The notes: generated by a model from the letters alone, not told the origin. Positions 1 to 9,335 are shown, counted from the stretch's first letter. The stretch is DNA of 32,499 bases from Thermoplasmata archaeon (GCA_030041735.1 JASIBA010000128.1:1-32499), one strand, 5' to 3'. Numbers and translations: made by a program.

Positions 1-927
1 AAGCGCCCGCTGATGGAGCGCACGGTCATGATCGCTAACACCTCCAACATGCCCGTCGCGGCGCGAGAAGCGAGCGTGTACACCGGGATCACGATCGCCG
101 AGTACTATCGCGACATGGGCTACGACGTCGCGCTGATGGCCGACTCCACGAGCCGGTGGGCCGAGGCAATGCGGGAGATCTCGGGCCGGCTCGAAGAGAT
201 GCCGGGCGAGGAGGGCTACCCGGCCTATCTCGGGCGCCGCATCGCCGAGTTCTACGAACGCGCCGGTCGGGTCGTGACGCTCTCCCCCGAACAACGCATG
301 GGATCGGTCACCGTCGTGGGCGCCGTCTCCCCAGCGGGGGGCGACACCTCTGAGCCCGTCAGCCAGAACACGCTGCGCGTCGCCCGTGTCTTCTGGGCGC
401 TGGATGCAGCGCTGGCATCGCGCCGGCACTTCCCGTCGATCAACTGGCTGCAGAGCTACTCTCTCTACATCAGCGACCTCACGCCGTGGTTCGGGCAGAA
501 CCTCTCGAAGGAGTTCGTCCCGCTCCGTCAGAAGGCGCTCGAGACCTTGCAGAAGGAGTCCGAGCTCCAGGAGATCGTCCAGCTCGTCGGGGTCGATGCG
601 CTCCCCGAGCGTGAGAAGGCGACGCTCGACGTCGCCCGGATGATCCGGGAGGACTACCTCCAGCAGAGCGCCTACGACGACGTCGACACCTACTCCTCGA
701 TCCAGAAGCAGTACCGCATGCTGCGGGCGATCCTCCAGTTCGGGGACCAAGAACAGGACGCGGTCGGGAAGGGCGCGACCGTGGCCCAGATCCAGAAGCT
801 CCCCGTCCGGACGAAACTCTCCCGGATGAAGTGGATCCCCGAGGCTGAGCTGCAGAAACAGTTCGACGCGCTCGAATTGGAGATGGGGCAAGCGGTCGCG
901 CAGGTGGCAGCCTCGGGAGGCGCCTAG
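1..927 (+). CDS. atpA: A-type (V/A-type) ATP synthase catalytic subunit A, C-terminal part (5' end truncated by window edge)
   Basis: Frame 1 is open from base 1 ([77 protein letters not shown]), characteristic of archaeal AtpA; followed directly by subunit B. Confidence 0.97.
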   Translation, partial: KRPLMERTVMIANTSNMPVAAREASVYTGITIAEYYRDMGYDVALMADSTSRWAEAMREISGRLEEMPGEEGYPAYLGRRIAEFYERAGRVVTLSPEQRMGSVTVVGAVSPAGGDTSEPVSQNTLRVARVFWALDAALASRRHFPSINWLQSYSLYISDLTPWFGQNLSKEFVPLRQKALETLQKESELQEIVQLVGVDALPEREKATLDVARMIREDYLQQSAYDDVDTYSSIQKQYRMLRAILQFGDQEQDAVGKGATVAQIQKLPVRTKLSRMKWIPEAELQKQFDALELEMGQAVAQVAASGGA

Positions 928-928
928 G

Positions 929-2356
929 ATGGCCGCGAAGGGAGCCCGCCCGGCGCCAGCGCCGTCGGAGGTGCCGATCGACTACCGGACCGTGGACCGC
1001 GTGACCGGACCGCTGCTGTTCGTCCGCGACGTCGCGAACGCCGCGTACGGGGAGATCGTCGAGATCCAGCTCCCGAGCGGCGAGCGCCGGCAGGGCCAGG
1101 TGCTCGATTCGCGGAAGGGTCTCGCCATCGTCCAGGTGTTCGGCCCGACGATGGGCATGAACATCGAGGCAACGAGCGTCAAGTTCCTCGGCGAGGTCGC
1201 AACTCTCCCGGTCTCGGACGAGCTCCTGGGCCGCGTCTTCAACGGGCTCGGCGAGCCCCGCGACGGCGGGCCGAAGATCGTCAGCGAGACCGAGCTCGAG
1301 ATCGTCGGGAACGCGATGAACCCGTATTCTCGCGAGGAACCGAGCGAGTTCATCCAGACGGGCATCTCGACCATCGACGCGATGAACACGCTCGTTCGGG
1401 GCCAGAAGCTCCCGATCTTCTCGGGTGCGGGGCTGCCGCACAACCAGATCGCCGCGCAGGTCGTCCGTCAGGCGAAACTGCGGAACTCGACAGAGGGGTT
1501 CGCCGTCGTCTTCGCGGCGATGGGGATCACGAGCGAGGAGGCGAACTACTTCCTCAAGGAGTTCGAGTCGACCGGGGCGCTCGAGCGCGCCGTCGTCTTC
1601 CTCAACCTCTCGTCCGATCCGTCGATGGAGCGCGTCGTCACGCCGAGGATGGCGCTGACCGCCGCGGAGTTCCTCGCCTACCAGCGGGACCTCCACGTCC
1701 TCGTCGTGCTCACCGACATGACGAACTACTGCGAGGCGCTCCGGGAGATCTCGGCCGCACGGGACGAGGTGCCCGGTCGGCGCGGCTATCCCGGGTACAT
1801 GTACACCGATCTCGCGACGATCTACGAACGGGCCGGCAAGATCCACGGACGCAAGGGGTCGATCACCCAACTGCCGATCCTCACGATGCCGGCGGACGAC
1901 GTCACGCACCCGATCCCGGACCTGACCGGGTACATCACCGAGGGGCAGATCTACGTCAGCCGGGAACTGCAGCGCCGGGGCGTCTACCCGCCGATCGACG
2001 TGCTGCCCTCGCTCTCGCGTCTCATGAACCAGGGGATCGGCAAGGAGCGGACCCGCGAGGACCACCGCGGGGTCGCCGACCAACTGTTCGCGACGTACGC
2101 GACGGGTCGGGACCAGCGCGCGCTCTCGGCGATCGTCGGTGAGGAATCGCTGAGCGCGGTCGACCGGCTCTACCTCAAGGCGGCGGACCGGTTCGAGACC
2201 GAGTTCGTCAACCAGCGGCCCGACGAGGACCGGACGATCGACCAGAGCCTCACGATCGGCTGGGACATCCTCTCGGACCTCCCGGACTCGGAGCTGAAGC
2301 GGATCAAGCCCGAGTTCGTCGCGAAGTACCGGACCCACCCGAGCCTCATTCAGTAG
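929..2356 (+). CDS. atpB: A-type ATP synthase subunit B
   Basis: 475 aa; motifs [63 protein letters not shown]; 1-bp gap after atpA. Confidence 0.97.
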   Translation: MAAKGARPAPAPSEVPIDYRTVDRVTGPLLFVRDVANAAYGEIVEIQLPSGERRQGQVLDSRKGLAIVQVFGPTMGMNIEATSVKFLGEVATLPVSDELLGRVFNGLGEPRDGGPKIVSETELEIVGNAMNPYSREEPSEFIQTGISTIDAMNTLVRGQKLPIFSGAGLPHNQIAAQVVRQAKLRNSTEGFAVVFAAMGITSEEANYFLKEFESTGALERAVVFLNLSSDPSMERVVTPRMALTAAEFLAYQRDLHVLVVLTDMTNYCEALREISAARDEVPGRRGYPGYMYTDLATIYERAGKIHGRKGSITQLPILTMPADDVTHPIPDLTGYITEGQIYVSRELQRRGVYPPIDVLPSLSRLMNQGIGKERTREDHRGVADQLFATYATGRDQRALSAIVGEESLSAVDRLYLKAADRFETEFVNQRPDEDRTIDQSLTIGWDILSDLPDSELKRIKPEFVAKYRTHPSLIQ

Positions 2357-2367
2357 CGGGGGTCGAC

Positions 2368-3018
2368 GTGGCCGGAGAGACGGTTCGACCGACGCGCCTC
2401 GAGCTGCTGCGCACGCGGCGGCGCATCGTCGTCGCGAAGAAGGGCCTCAACCTGCTGAAGCTCAAGCGGACGGCGCTGATCGCGGAGTTCTTCGCGATCT
2501 CCAAGGAGGCGATGAAGCTCCGCGGCGACCTCCAGAAGCGGATCGCGCGGGGCTACGAGTCGATCCGATGGGCCGAGATGATGGAGGGTCCGACCCGGCT
2601 CGAGAACATCTCGATGCTCCTCCCCGACGTGCACCCGGTTCGCGTCGCCACGAAGAACGTGATGGGCGTGCGTACGCCCCAGGTCGATCGCGGCTCATAC
2701 ACGCCCGTGGCCGCGCCCGAGCTCCTCGATCTCCCGACCTCGGTGAACGAGTCGATCCGCCACTTCCAGGGGATCTACGCGGTGGTCCTCGACATCGCGG
2801 AGAAGGAGAACGCGCTCCGCCGGCTCCTGAAGGAGATCGAGAAGACGAAGCGGCGGGCGAGCGCGATCGAGAACGTCCTCATCCCGCGGCTCCAGGGGAC
2901 GGTGCGCTACATCAAGTTCCGATTCGACGAGCTCGAGCGCGACTCGTTCAGCATGCTCAAAGCGGTCAAGCGCAAGATCGAGCAGGAGGAGGACAACGTT
3001 GCCGCCGGGGCCGCCTAA
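2368..3018 (+). CDS. atpD: A-type ATP synthase subunit D (GTG start)
   Basis: 216 aa; RPTRLELLRTRRRIVVAKKGLNLLKLKRTALI, typical AtpD N-terminus, coiled coil; follows atpB. Confidence 0.95.
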   Translation: MAGETVRPTRLELLRTRRRIVVAKKGLNLLKLKRTALIAEFFAISKEAMKLRGDLQKRIARGYESIRWAEMMEGPTRLENISMLLPDVHPVRVATKNVMGVRTPQVDRGSYTPVAAPELLDLPTSVNESIRHFQGIYAVVLDIAEKENALRRLLKEIEKTKRRASAIENVLIPRLQGTVRYIKFRFDELERDSFSMLKAVKRKIEQEEDNVAAGAA

Positions 3019-3130
3019 CGTCGCGGTCCGGCGGTTCGCCGCCGTCCAGCTCGTGAGCCTCGCGGTGAAGATCGCCGCGGTCCTCGTCCTGATCGTGGTC
3101 GCCGTGCACTACCTCACGGGAGGGTTCTGA
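2999..3130 (+). CDS. Predicted 43-aa single-pass membrane peptide in the ATPase operon (TTG start)
   Basis: Below the ORF-track cutoff; translation (L/M)PPGPPNVAVRRFAAVQLVSLAVKIAAVLVLIVVAVHYLTGGF*. Overlaps the atpD 3' end, fills the atpD-atpH gap, is preceded by a Shine-Dalgarno-like GGAGGAGG (2985-2992), and has one hydrophobic helix. Confidence 0.65.
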   Translation: MPPGPPNVAVRRFAAVQLVSLAVKIAAVLVLIVVAVHYLTGGF

Positions 3131-3134
3131 GCGC

Positions 3135-3491
3135 GTGAGCGCCGCCGAGACGCCCCAGACCGCCGGCGCGATCGATGCGCTCAAGCGGGTGCGCGCGAGC
3201 GAGATCGACTGGGACCAGCGGGTGACCGCCGCCAAGCAGGCGGCGGCCGAGGAGATCGCGCAGCAGCGCGCGGCCGCCGACGCGGCCGTCAAGTCGGCGC
3301 AGGCGGCGGCCGACCAGGAGCGGGCGCAGAAGGTCCAGGAGGCCCGGAGCGACGCGGACCGTCAGGCGATCGCGATCCTGGCCGACGGGGCCCAGGCCGC
3401 GGACGTGGCGGCCCGGGGCGAAGGCAAGCAGCCGAGCGACCACGCCGACGCGATCCTGAGCGCCGTCCTGGCGGGCTTCCTCGGGGACTGA
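3135..3491 (+). CDS. atpH: A-type ATP synthase subunit H-like coiled-coil protein (GTG start)
   Basis: 118 aa Ala/Glu/Gln-rich coiled coil directly before subunit I, the position expected for AhaH/AtpH. Confidence 0.8.
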   Translation: MSAAETPQTAGAIDALKRVRASEIDWDQRVTAAKQAAAEEIAQQRAAADAAVKSAQAAADQERAQKVQEARSDADRQAIAILADGAQAADVAARGEGKQPSDHADAILSAVLAGFLGD

Positions 3492-3503
3492 CGGGGCGGC
3501 GCG

Positions 3504-5495
3504 ATGGGGATCCTCCGCCCGGCCCGGATGACCAAGGTCGGCCTGATCGGACTGCGGGACGACGAGAGCCGGATCCTGAGCCTGCTGCACGATCTCCGGA
3601 TCGCGCAGATCGAGACCCTGCCGCCGGCCGCGCTCGCCGAGCTCGTGCCGGAGCGCGGGACCGAGACCCAGCGGGCGATCGGCGACGAGGCGCTGCGCTT
3701 CCGCGGGCTCAAGAACGCACTACCGCCCGCTCCCGTGGGTCCGCCGCGCCGCTTCGACTCCGTCGAGGAGATCCTGGCCGCCGCGCGGACGGTCCCGATC
3801 GACCGCGAGGTCGGGGACCTGAAGCGGGAGGACGATCGCCTGACCTCGGAGGAGCGGGCGCTGGACGAGCGGATCGGGCTGCTGGGACAGCTCGCGTTCT
3901 ACCCCGACCGACTGGAGTACCTGCACGCGCAGAGCTTCGTCTCGTTCCTGGGCGAGGGCACGCCCGAAGCCCGCACCCGCATCGGAACGCTCGTCCCACC
4001 CGAGGCCGACGCGCAGTTCCTGGACGACCCGGCGACCCCGGGTCGCTTCCTGGTCTCGCTCAAGACGCAGCAGGCCGACGCGCTCACGCGCGCGGCCCAG
4101 GGGAGCGGCGTGAAGCTGGTCGCGGTCCCGGTGCTCGCCGGGACCGTGCCCGAGGAGCGGGCCGAGGCGGAGTCGGCGCGGCGCACGGCGGTGCTGCGAC
4201 GGGCGGAGATCGCCGCCCGGCTCGGCGCGATCGCGGCCCAGTGGTACGGCACGATCGCCGCGATCGACGAGGCGCTCCAGATCGAGGTCCGGAAGGTCGA
4301 GGTCCTCTCGAAGCTCGGCGCCGGCCGCGCGACCTTCGCGATGGAGGCGTGGGTGCCGGCCCGCGACGTGGGCCGGCTCGAGGCGCTCGTGCGTGGCGCG
4401 ACGGGCGATCGTTGCTACCTCTATCGGGTCATCACGACCGAGGAACCCCCGACCCTCATGGACAACCCGCCGGGGGTCCGGCTCTACGAGTTCTTCATCC
4501 GGTTCTACTCGCTTCCCCAGGCGGACGAGTGGGACCCCACCTTCGTCTTCGCGCTCGTCTTCCCGCTGTTCTTCGGGCTCATGCTCGGCGACTGGGGCTA
4601 CGGGCTCACGATCCTGCTCGTGTGCCTCTGGATGATCGCGGGATTCCCCGGCGCCGGGCGGTTGCCGAAGTTCGGTCGGGACTTCGTCAAGCGCATCATG
4701 AGCCCGTACGGCATGCGCTCGCTGGCGTACACGCTGATCCCGGGGTGTCTCCTCGCCGTCGGGCTGGGCCTCTACTGGGACGAGTTCTTCGGCTACGCGC
4801 TCTTCTCCCACTGGTTCGGCTACGTCGCGCCGTTCGACCCCGTGCGGAACCTGGGCTTCCTGCTGCTGTTCGCCGGGTTCGTCGGGCTCGGGATGGTGAC
4901 CCTCGGCTTCGTCTTCGGGCTCCTGAAGGAGTACTTCCACCACCACCCCCGCGGGGTCGTCGCGAAGGCGGGCGGGATCCTGTTCGCGTGGGGCGTCGCG
5001 TTCTTCGGCCTCGCGGTCATCCACCACCAGGCCGGCTTCTCCTTCGTCGGGTTCGACGCGTACCTCGGGCTGATGATCGGGGGGCTCGTCCTGATGATCG
5101 GCGGCGAGGGGATCCAGACCGGCGCGATGGGCCTCATCGAGGTGGTGAGCCACATCCTCTCGTACACCCGGTTGGTCGGCATCCTGCTCGCGAGCGTGAT
5201 CCTCGCGGTCGTGATCAACTCGATCGGGGCGGGGCTCGTGGTCGGCGGCACGATCGTCGGGATCATCGCCGGCCTCGTGATCATCGTGATCGGCCAGTCG
5301 TTCAACGTCATCCTCGGCGTCTTCGAGCCGGGGATCCAGGGCGCGCGGTTGATCTTCGTCGAGTACTTCTCGAAGTTCTACACGGGGAATGGGAAGCCGT
5401 TCCGGCCGTTCGGTGCCGCCCGGACGCACACCGTGTCCACGGTGACGCCCGACGGGCTCGCGACGGGCCCGATCCTGCAGAGCCCGCCGTCGTGA
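3504..5495 (+). CDS. atpI: A-type ATP synthase subunit I (a-subunit)
   Basis: 663 aa, N-terminal cytosolic domain (MGILRPARMTKVGLIGLRDDESRILSLLHDLRIAQIE) and multi-TM C-terminus including FALVFPLFFGLMLGDWGYG and EPGIQGARLIFVEYFSKFYTGNGKPFRPF. Confidence 0.96.
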   Translation: MGILRPARMTKVGLIGLRDDESRILSLLHDLRIAQIETLPPAALAELVPERGTETQRAIGDEALRFRGLKNALPPAPVGPPRRFDSVEEILAAARTVPIDREVGDLKREDDRLTSEERALDERIGLLGQLAFYPDRLEYLHAQSFVSFLGEGTPEARTRIGTLVPPEADAQFLDDPATPGRFLVSLKTQQADALTRAAQGSGVKLVAVPVLAGTVPEERAEAESARRTAVLRRAEIAARLGAIAAQWYGTIAAIDEALQIEVRKVEVLSKLGAGRATFAMEAWVPARDVGRLEALVRGATGDRCYLYRVITTEEPPTLMDNPPGVRLYEFFIRFYSLPQADEWDPTFVFALVFPLFFGLMLGDWGYGLTILLVCLWMIAGFPGAGRLPKFGRDFVKRIMSPYGMRSLAYTLIPGCLLAVGLGLYWDEFFGYALFSHWFGYVAPFDPVRNLGFLLLFAGFVGLGMVTLGFVFGLLKEYFHHHPRGVVAKAGGILFAWGVAFFGLAVIHHQAGFSFVGFDAYLGLMIGGLVLMIGGEGIQTGAMGLIEVVSHILSYTRLVGILLASVILAVVINSIGAGLVVGGTIVGIIAGLVIIVIGQSFNVILGVFEPGIQGARLIFVEYFSKFYTGNGKPFRPFGAARTHTVSTVTPDGLATGPILQSPPS

Positions 5496-5501
5496 GCCGG
5501 C

Positions 5502-6578
5502 CTAGAGCCGGGGCGAGACGAGCAGCGGCTCGAGGCGCTCGGACGGGATCCCGTACATCTTCCCGAACGAGATCCGGCGCAGGTCCGCGCGCTCCAGCTC
5601 CGCGAGCAGGAGGAACGTGAAGATCACGCTGAGCGAGAGCGGGTAGGTCTTGAGCCGTTTCAGCTCGGCGACTGCCCGGTCCCGCGTGGCGGCCGCCTCG
5701 TACGCGGTGAGGCTCCCCTCGGAGCGGAACTGGTCGCTCCCCTGCGGGATCGACGGGAAGTGGTCCGCGAGGCGATCGGCGAGCTCGGGGACCCCGCGCG
5801 CTCCGTAGAGGTCCGGTGCCTGGGCGGCGGAGATCGTCCCGCCCTCGAGCCAGCGGGCGGTCACCGCGTCGAGCGGCAGGTCGACCGCCTTGCCCTTGAG
5901 CAGGAGGAGCGCGTTGCGGAGATCGATCTCGCTCGCCAGCAGCTGGCGGACGACCCACTCGTCGCCCTGGAAGAACTTCGCCGCCTCGCGCACCTGCGCG
6001 TAGTACTCGCGGTCGAGCGCGAGGAGCACGGGAAAGATGTCGTGGGTCCGCTCGAACTGCTCGAGCAGCGGCAGGATGGTGCCCCCGTAGCCGAACTTGA
6101 CGAGCTGCGCCACCGTCGCCTCGATCGAGGGCTGCGCGAGCAGCGTGCGGTAGTCGTCGAGCGTCAGCACGCCCGCGTACAGCCCGGCGGGGATCTCGCG
6201 GCTCGAGATCAGGTGCTCGTCGGTCTCGGTCACCGGCCGGCCCTGCGCTTTCGAGGAGAGGATCAGCTCGATGTTCTCCCGGTCGTAGCGGGTCAGGTAG
6301 GCGCCGACCACCGCGCGCCCGGCGAACGGGGTCGCCTCGAGCGCGTGGCGGTTCCGCCGGACGAAGGTGCGGTTGGTCGCGACCTCGAGGAGCGCGATGC
6401 CCTGGTAGGCGGCGCGCGCCTGCTGGACGTCCGCCCCGTACGGCGTCGTCTCCAGGACCTTCGCGATGTCGCCGACGTCCCGCGCCCCGAGCAGGCTCGT
6501 GTACGTCTCCCGCCCGAGGAACGAGGTGAACTCGGGCTTGAGGCGCCCGAGCGCGCTCGCGTACGCCGAGGCCGCCAC
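5502..6578 (-). CDS. atpC: A-type ATP synthase subunit C (AC39/d-type; GTG start)
   Basis: 358 aa; YASALGRLKPEFTSFLGRETYTSLLGARDVGDIAKVLETTPYG and YDRENIELILSSK resemble AtpC; downstream of atpE. Confidence 0.93.
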   Translation of the reverse strand: MAASAYASALGRLKPEFTSFLGRETYTSLLGARDVGDIAKVLETTPYGADVQQARAAYQGIALLEVATNRTFVRRNRHALEATPFAGRAVVGAYLTRYDRENIELILSSKAQGRPVTETDEHLISSREIPAGLYAGVLTLDDYRTLLAQPSIEATVAQLVKFGYGGTILPLLEQFERTHDIFPVLLALDREYYAQVREAAKFFQGDEWVVRQLLASEIDLRNALLLLKGKAVDLPLDAVTARWLEGGTISAAQAPDLYGARGVPELADRLADHFPSIPQGSDQFRSEGSLTAYEAAATRDRAVAELKRLKTYPLSLSVIFTFLLLAELERADLRRISFGKMYGIPSERLEPLLVSPRL

Positions 6579-6589
6579 GGGAACCCCTC

Positions 6590-7141
6590 CTACGCGAGGA
6601 TCTCGCGGACCTTGTCCTCGCGCAGGCGCAGCAGCTCGTCGAAGGAGAGGTTGAGGCGCCGGTCCCCGTCGGGCGTCTCCGCGACGATCCCGCCGAGGAT
6701 GGGCTGGGGCGTCGCGTCGAAGAGCTTCCCGGCCGCCTTCTGCAGGCGGGCCGCATCCTCCACCCGGCCCATGACCTTGATCTGCCGACCGAGCTCGTCG
6801 GTCGCGACCTGGACCATCCGCTTGAGCACGTTGGGGTACTCGGGCCGGTCCGTGAAACCGCGGAGGAGGTCGCGCGTCGCCCCGATCGCGCCCTCGAGCC
6901 GGTGCTCGCGGGCCTCGTAGAGCGACTTCCGCGCCTTCAGCTTCGCCGCGGCGATCCGCTGGGCCCTCTCGCGCGCGACCTCCGTCTCCGTCGCGCGGGC
7001 GGATGCGGCTTCCAAGTCCGCGATGGCGTGATCCCGGTCGGCAGCGATCTTGGCTTCCTGGGCCTGCTTCGCGGTGTCGGTCGCCTTCAGCTCGGCCTCC
7101 GCGCGGGAGCGGATCTCCTCGATGAGGCTGTCGAGGGTCAT
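6590..7141 (-). CDS. atpE: A-type ATP synthase subunit E
   Basis: 183 aa; N-terminal coiled coil and globular C-terminus (GGIVAETPDGDRRLNLSFDELLRLREDKVREIL); between atpK and atpC. Confidence 0.93.
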   Translation of the reverse strand: MTLDSLIEEIRSRAEAELKATDTAKQAQEAKIAADRDHAIADLEAASARATETEVARERAQRIAAAKLKARKSLYEAREHRLEGAIGATRDLLRGFTDRPEYPNVLKRMVQVATDELGRQIKVMGRVEDAARLQKAAGKLFDATPQPILGGIVAETPDGDRRLNLSFDELLRLREDKVREILA

Positions 7142-7157
7142 GGGCTCGGCGCCGGCT

Positions 7158-7376
7158 TCAGATCACGCCGAGCAGCAGGATGATCCCCAGCACGAACCCG
7201 ATGATCCAGAGCGTCTCGGGGATGACGAAGAAGAACAGGACCTGCCCGAACTTCTCCGGCTTCTCGGCGATGATCCCCATGCCCGCGGCGCCGATCCCGG
7301 ACTGGGCCATGCCCGTCCCGATGAGCCCGCCCGCGATCGCGATCCCGGCGGCGAGAGTGGCGTACGGATCGGCCAT
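7158..7376 (-). CDS. atpK: A-type ATP synthase subunit K (c-ring proteolipid, single hairpin)
   Basis: 72 aa, two TM helices, GTGMAQSGIGAAGMGIIAEKPEKFGQ loop and FVIPETLWIIGF carboxylate motif. Confidence 0.95.
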   Translation of the reverse strand: MADPYATLAAGIAIAGGLIGTGMAQSGIGAAGMGIIAEKPEKFGQVLFFFVIPETLWIIGFVLGIILLLGVI

Positions 7377-7405
7377 ATCGTAACCCGGCGGCCGAAAAAG
7401 GTCGG

Positions 7406-7413
7406 GTATATAG
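7406..7413 (-). promoter_or_regulatory. TATA-box-like promoter of atpKEC
   Basis: Minus strand CTATATAC about 30 nt upstream of the atpK ATG. Confidence 0.6.
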
Positions 7414-7455
7414 CCCCCACCCCGTCGGCGGCCCGGGCGCCGGGGTTTCCTGACG

Positions 7456-7469
7456 GGGACGGCCGTCCC
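7456..7469. repeat. Perfect 14-bp palindrome GGGACGGCCGTCCC
   Basis: Self-complementary sequence in the atpK/VKOR intergenic region, about 23 nt downstream of the VKOR stop on the minus strand; no adjacent T-tract. Confidence 0.4.
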
Positions 7470-7491
7470 GGAACGGCGCCGGATCCGTCGA

Positions 7492-7971
7492 TCAGGCCGT
7501 GCTTTCGGCCGGCACGGCGTCGGGGGGCGCCCGCTGCGCCGCCGACATCTTCCGGACCAACAGGATCGCGCCCCCCCAGGCGATCCAGCCGAAGACGTAC
7601 GCTGTGAAACAGACCGGGCAGAGCGCCCCGATCCGTCCGACCTCCACGTAGAGCAGGTACAGCGAGAGCGCGACCCCGGCGGTGGTGAGCCCCAGCAGAG
7701 CGTACGCGTACCGGAGGTCGCGACGGTGTTGCTCCGCCAACGCCGCGAGCGCCAGGATCGCGATGAAGCCGGCCACGCCCCAGATCCAATCGGGGATCCC
7801 CAAGGTCGTGGTGAGCCCGCTGTTCGCCACGGCCGCGCAAGAGATCGTGGAGCTCGGCGAGCAGAACTTCGAGAGCGACGCGTCGAAGAACTCGGCGGCC
7901 GCGAACAGGGCGACGATGAGTCCGAGCCCGCCGGCGAGGTAGATCAGCGACCGCACCGATCGGATCCGCAT
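7492..7971 (-). CDS. Vitamin K epoxide reductase (VKOR)-family membrane protein
   Basis: 159 aa, multi-TM; loop cysteines CSPSSTISC, then TTTLGIPDWIWGV, and CPVC at the TM boundary. Confidence 0.88.
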   Translation of the reverse strand: MRIRSVRSLIYLAGGLGLIVALFAAAEFFDASLSKFCSPSSTISCAAVANSGLTTTLGIPDWIWGVAGFIAILALAALAEQHRRDLRYAYALLGLTTAGVALSLYLLYVEVGRIGALCPVCFTAYVFGWIAWGGAILLVRKMSAAQRAPPDAVPAESTA

Positions 7972-7984
7972 CGGTCCGACGCGC

Positions 7985-9211
7985 CTAGGAGAGGTCGGCC
8001 TGGACCAGCCCCTGCATCGTCGTGGTCCACTGGTAGTTGGTCGGATCCTTCAGCGACGGATTCGAGGCGAGGAAGGAGCTCACGCTTGTGTAGCCGTTGC
8101 TCATCAGCACCCAAGCGCAGATCTGGGCCGCTTGGCCCTGCTCCACGGTCCACGCGTTGCCGCTCTCGGTCAGTACCGAGGTAGCGACCTGAGGCGCGCC
8201 GTTTCCGCTCGGGCCCGTCGCATAGCTCGAGAGATCGTCGGGGTTGATCAGGGACGCCCCGGCGTGGATGTACTGGCCGTTGATCACGACGAACGGGATC
8301 GAGCTTCCCGAGTACGCGGAGACGTACGCCTGTTGGATACAGTTCGAAGTGCCCGGGAACGTCCCGGCCGTGCCGGTGCTCTGGGTCCAATAGTACTCGG
8401 AGACCTGGAACGAGAGCACCGGCGAGCTGACCGACGCCGAGCCGAGGATGACTTCCGGCGTGTTCGGATACACGTCCCCGGGATTCGAGTAGTAGAACAC
8501 GGTACCTGGTATGCCGTCTGTTTGACCATTGAAACCAGCCTGGAACTCGGTCAGGGCTTTCCACATCGCCCAGCTGCTCGCCGAGCAGTACGGGCACCAC
8601 GTCGCGCCGAAGAAGTAGAACACCGGGAGGCCGTTCTCGTGCCACGCTGAGATGGCCGTGCTCGAGGTCCAGCCGTTCGGCTGGCTCGTCAGCGAGCTGC
8701 TGGGGGGAAGGTAGGGACAGCCGAGCGCGTAGCCGGCGAGACCGATGAGGCCGGAGATGACCAACCCCAGGATGACGGCGCTGATCAGAGTCGTTCGGTA
8801 GACGGGCTTCCACCGGCGTCCCGGGGTGCGCAGGAGTCCGAACAGCAGCACGAACGCGGCGACCGCGAAACCGAGCGCGAGCCACGGGATCGTGGGGAGC
8901 AGGATGCCGACGGGCGATGGGGCGACGTACGCGAGCGCGGCCCAGATCCCGAGGACGGGGGTCGCGACCAGCCCGATCCGGGCGAGCGTCCAGCGGCGCT
9001 CCTCGGCGTCCCGGTCCGCCTTCTTCGGGCGCTGCTCGACCGGCTCCTGGCGGTCGACCTGTCGGCGCTGGCGATGATACAGGGCCCGGAGCGCCCGCCC
9101 CGGCTCGCGGACCGAGGCCTCGGGATGGAACCCGACGTCCTCGTCCTCCGCGATGCGGTCCCAGCCCCACCCCTTCGAGCGGAGCTCTTCGACCCGGTCC
9201 CAGTCGACCAT
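7985..9211 (-). CDS. DUF929-like membrane-anchored thioredoxin-fold protein
   Basis: FYFFGATWCPYCSASSWAMWKALTEFQ (CPYC). Start taken at MVDWDRVEELRSKGWGWDRIAEDEDVGFHPEA (ATG at 9211); the ORF extends upstream to a GTG at 9265. 13 nt upstream of the VKOR gene. Confidence 0.82.
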   Translation of the reverse strand: MVDWDRVEELRSKGWGWDRIAEDEDVGFHPEASVREPGRALRALYHRQRRQVDRQEPVEQRPKKADRDAEERRWTLARIGLVATPVLGIWAALAYVAPSPVGILLPTIPWLALGFAVAAFVLLFGLLRTPGRRWKPVYRTTLISAVILGLVISGLIGLAGYALGCPYLPPSSSLTSQPNGWTSSTAISAWHENGLPVFYFFGATWCPYCSASSWAMWKALTEFQAGFNGQTDGIPGTVFYYSNPGDVYPNTPEVILGSASVSSPVLSFQVSEYYWTQSTGTAGTFPGTSNCIQQAYVSAYSGSSIPFVVINGQYIHAGASLINPDDLSSYATGPSGNGAPQVATSVLTESGNAWTVEQGQAAQICAWVLMSNGYTSVSSFLASNPSLKDPTNYQWTTTMQGLVQADLS

Positions 9212-9335
9212 CACCGGTGCTAGCGAGACGCCCCTTTTCCTCTTTGCCTTCCTCGCCCGGACCACCGCGCAGGGTCGTCCGGGGCGAGGGCCGACCCCCG
9301 CGGCCTTTTACCCGGCCGACGGTGCCCTACCCCCG

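Noticed and set aside
479-2338. 619-aa minus-strand ORF opposite atpA/atpB
   Set aside because: GC-driven antisense open frame over conserved ATPase genes.
3720-5429. 569-aa minus-strand ORF opposite atpI
   Set aside because: Antisense to a clear AtpI membrane protein; charged low-complexity translation.
7456-7469. 14-bp palindrome as a mobile-element end or recombination site
   Set aside because: No flanking duplication, transposase or second copy nearby; a VKOR 3'-end hairpin or chance in GC-rich DNA is sufficient.
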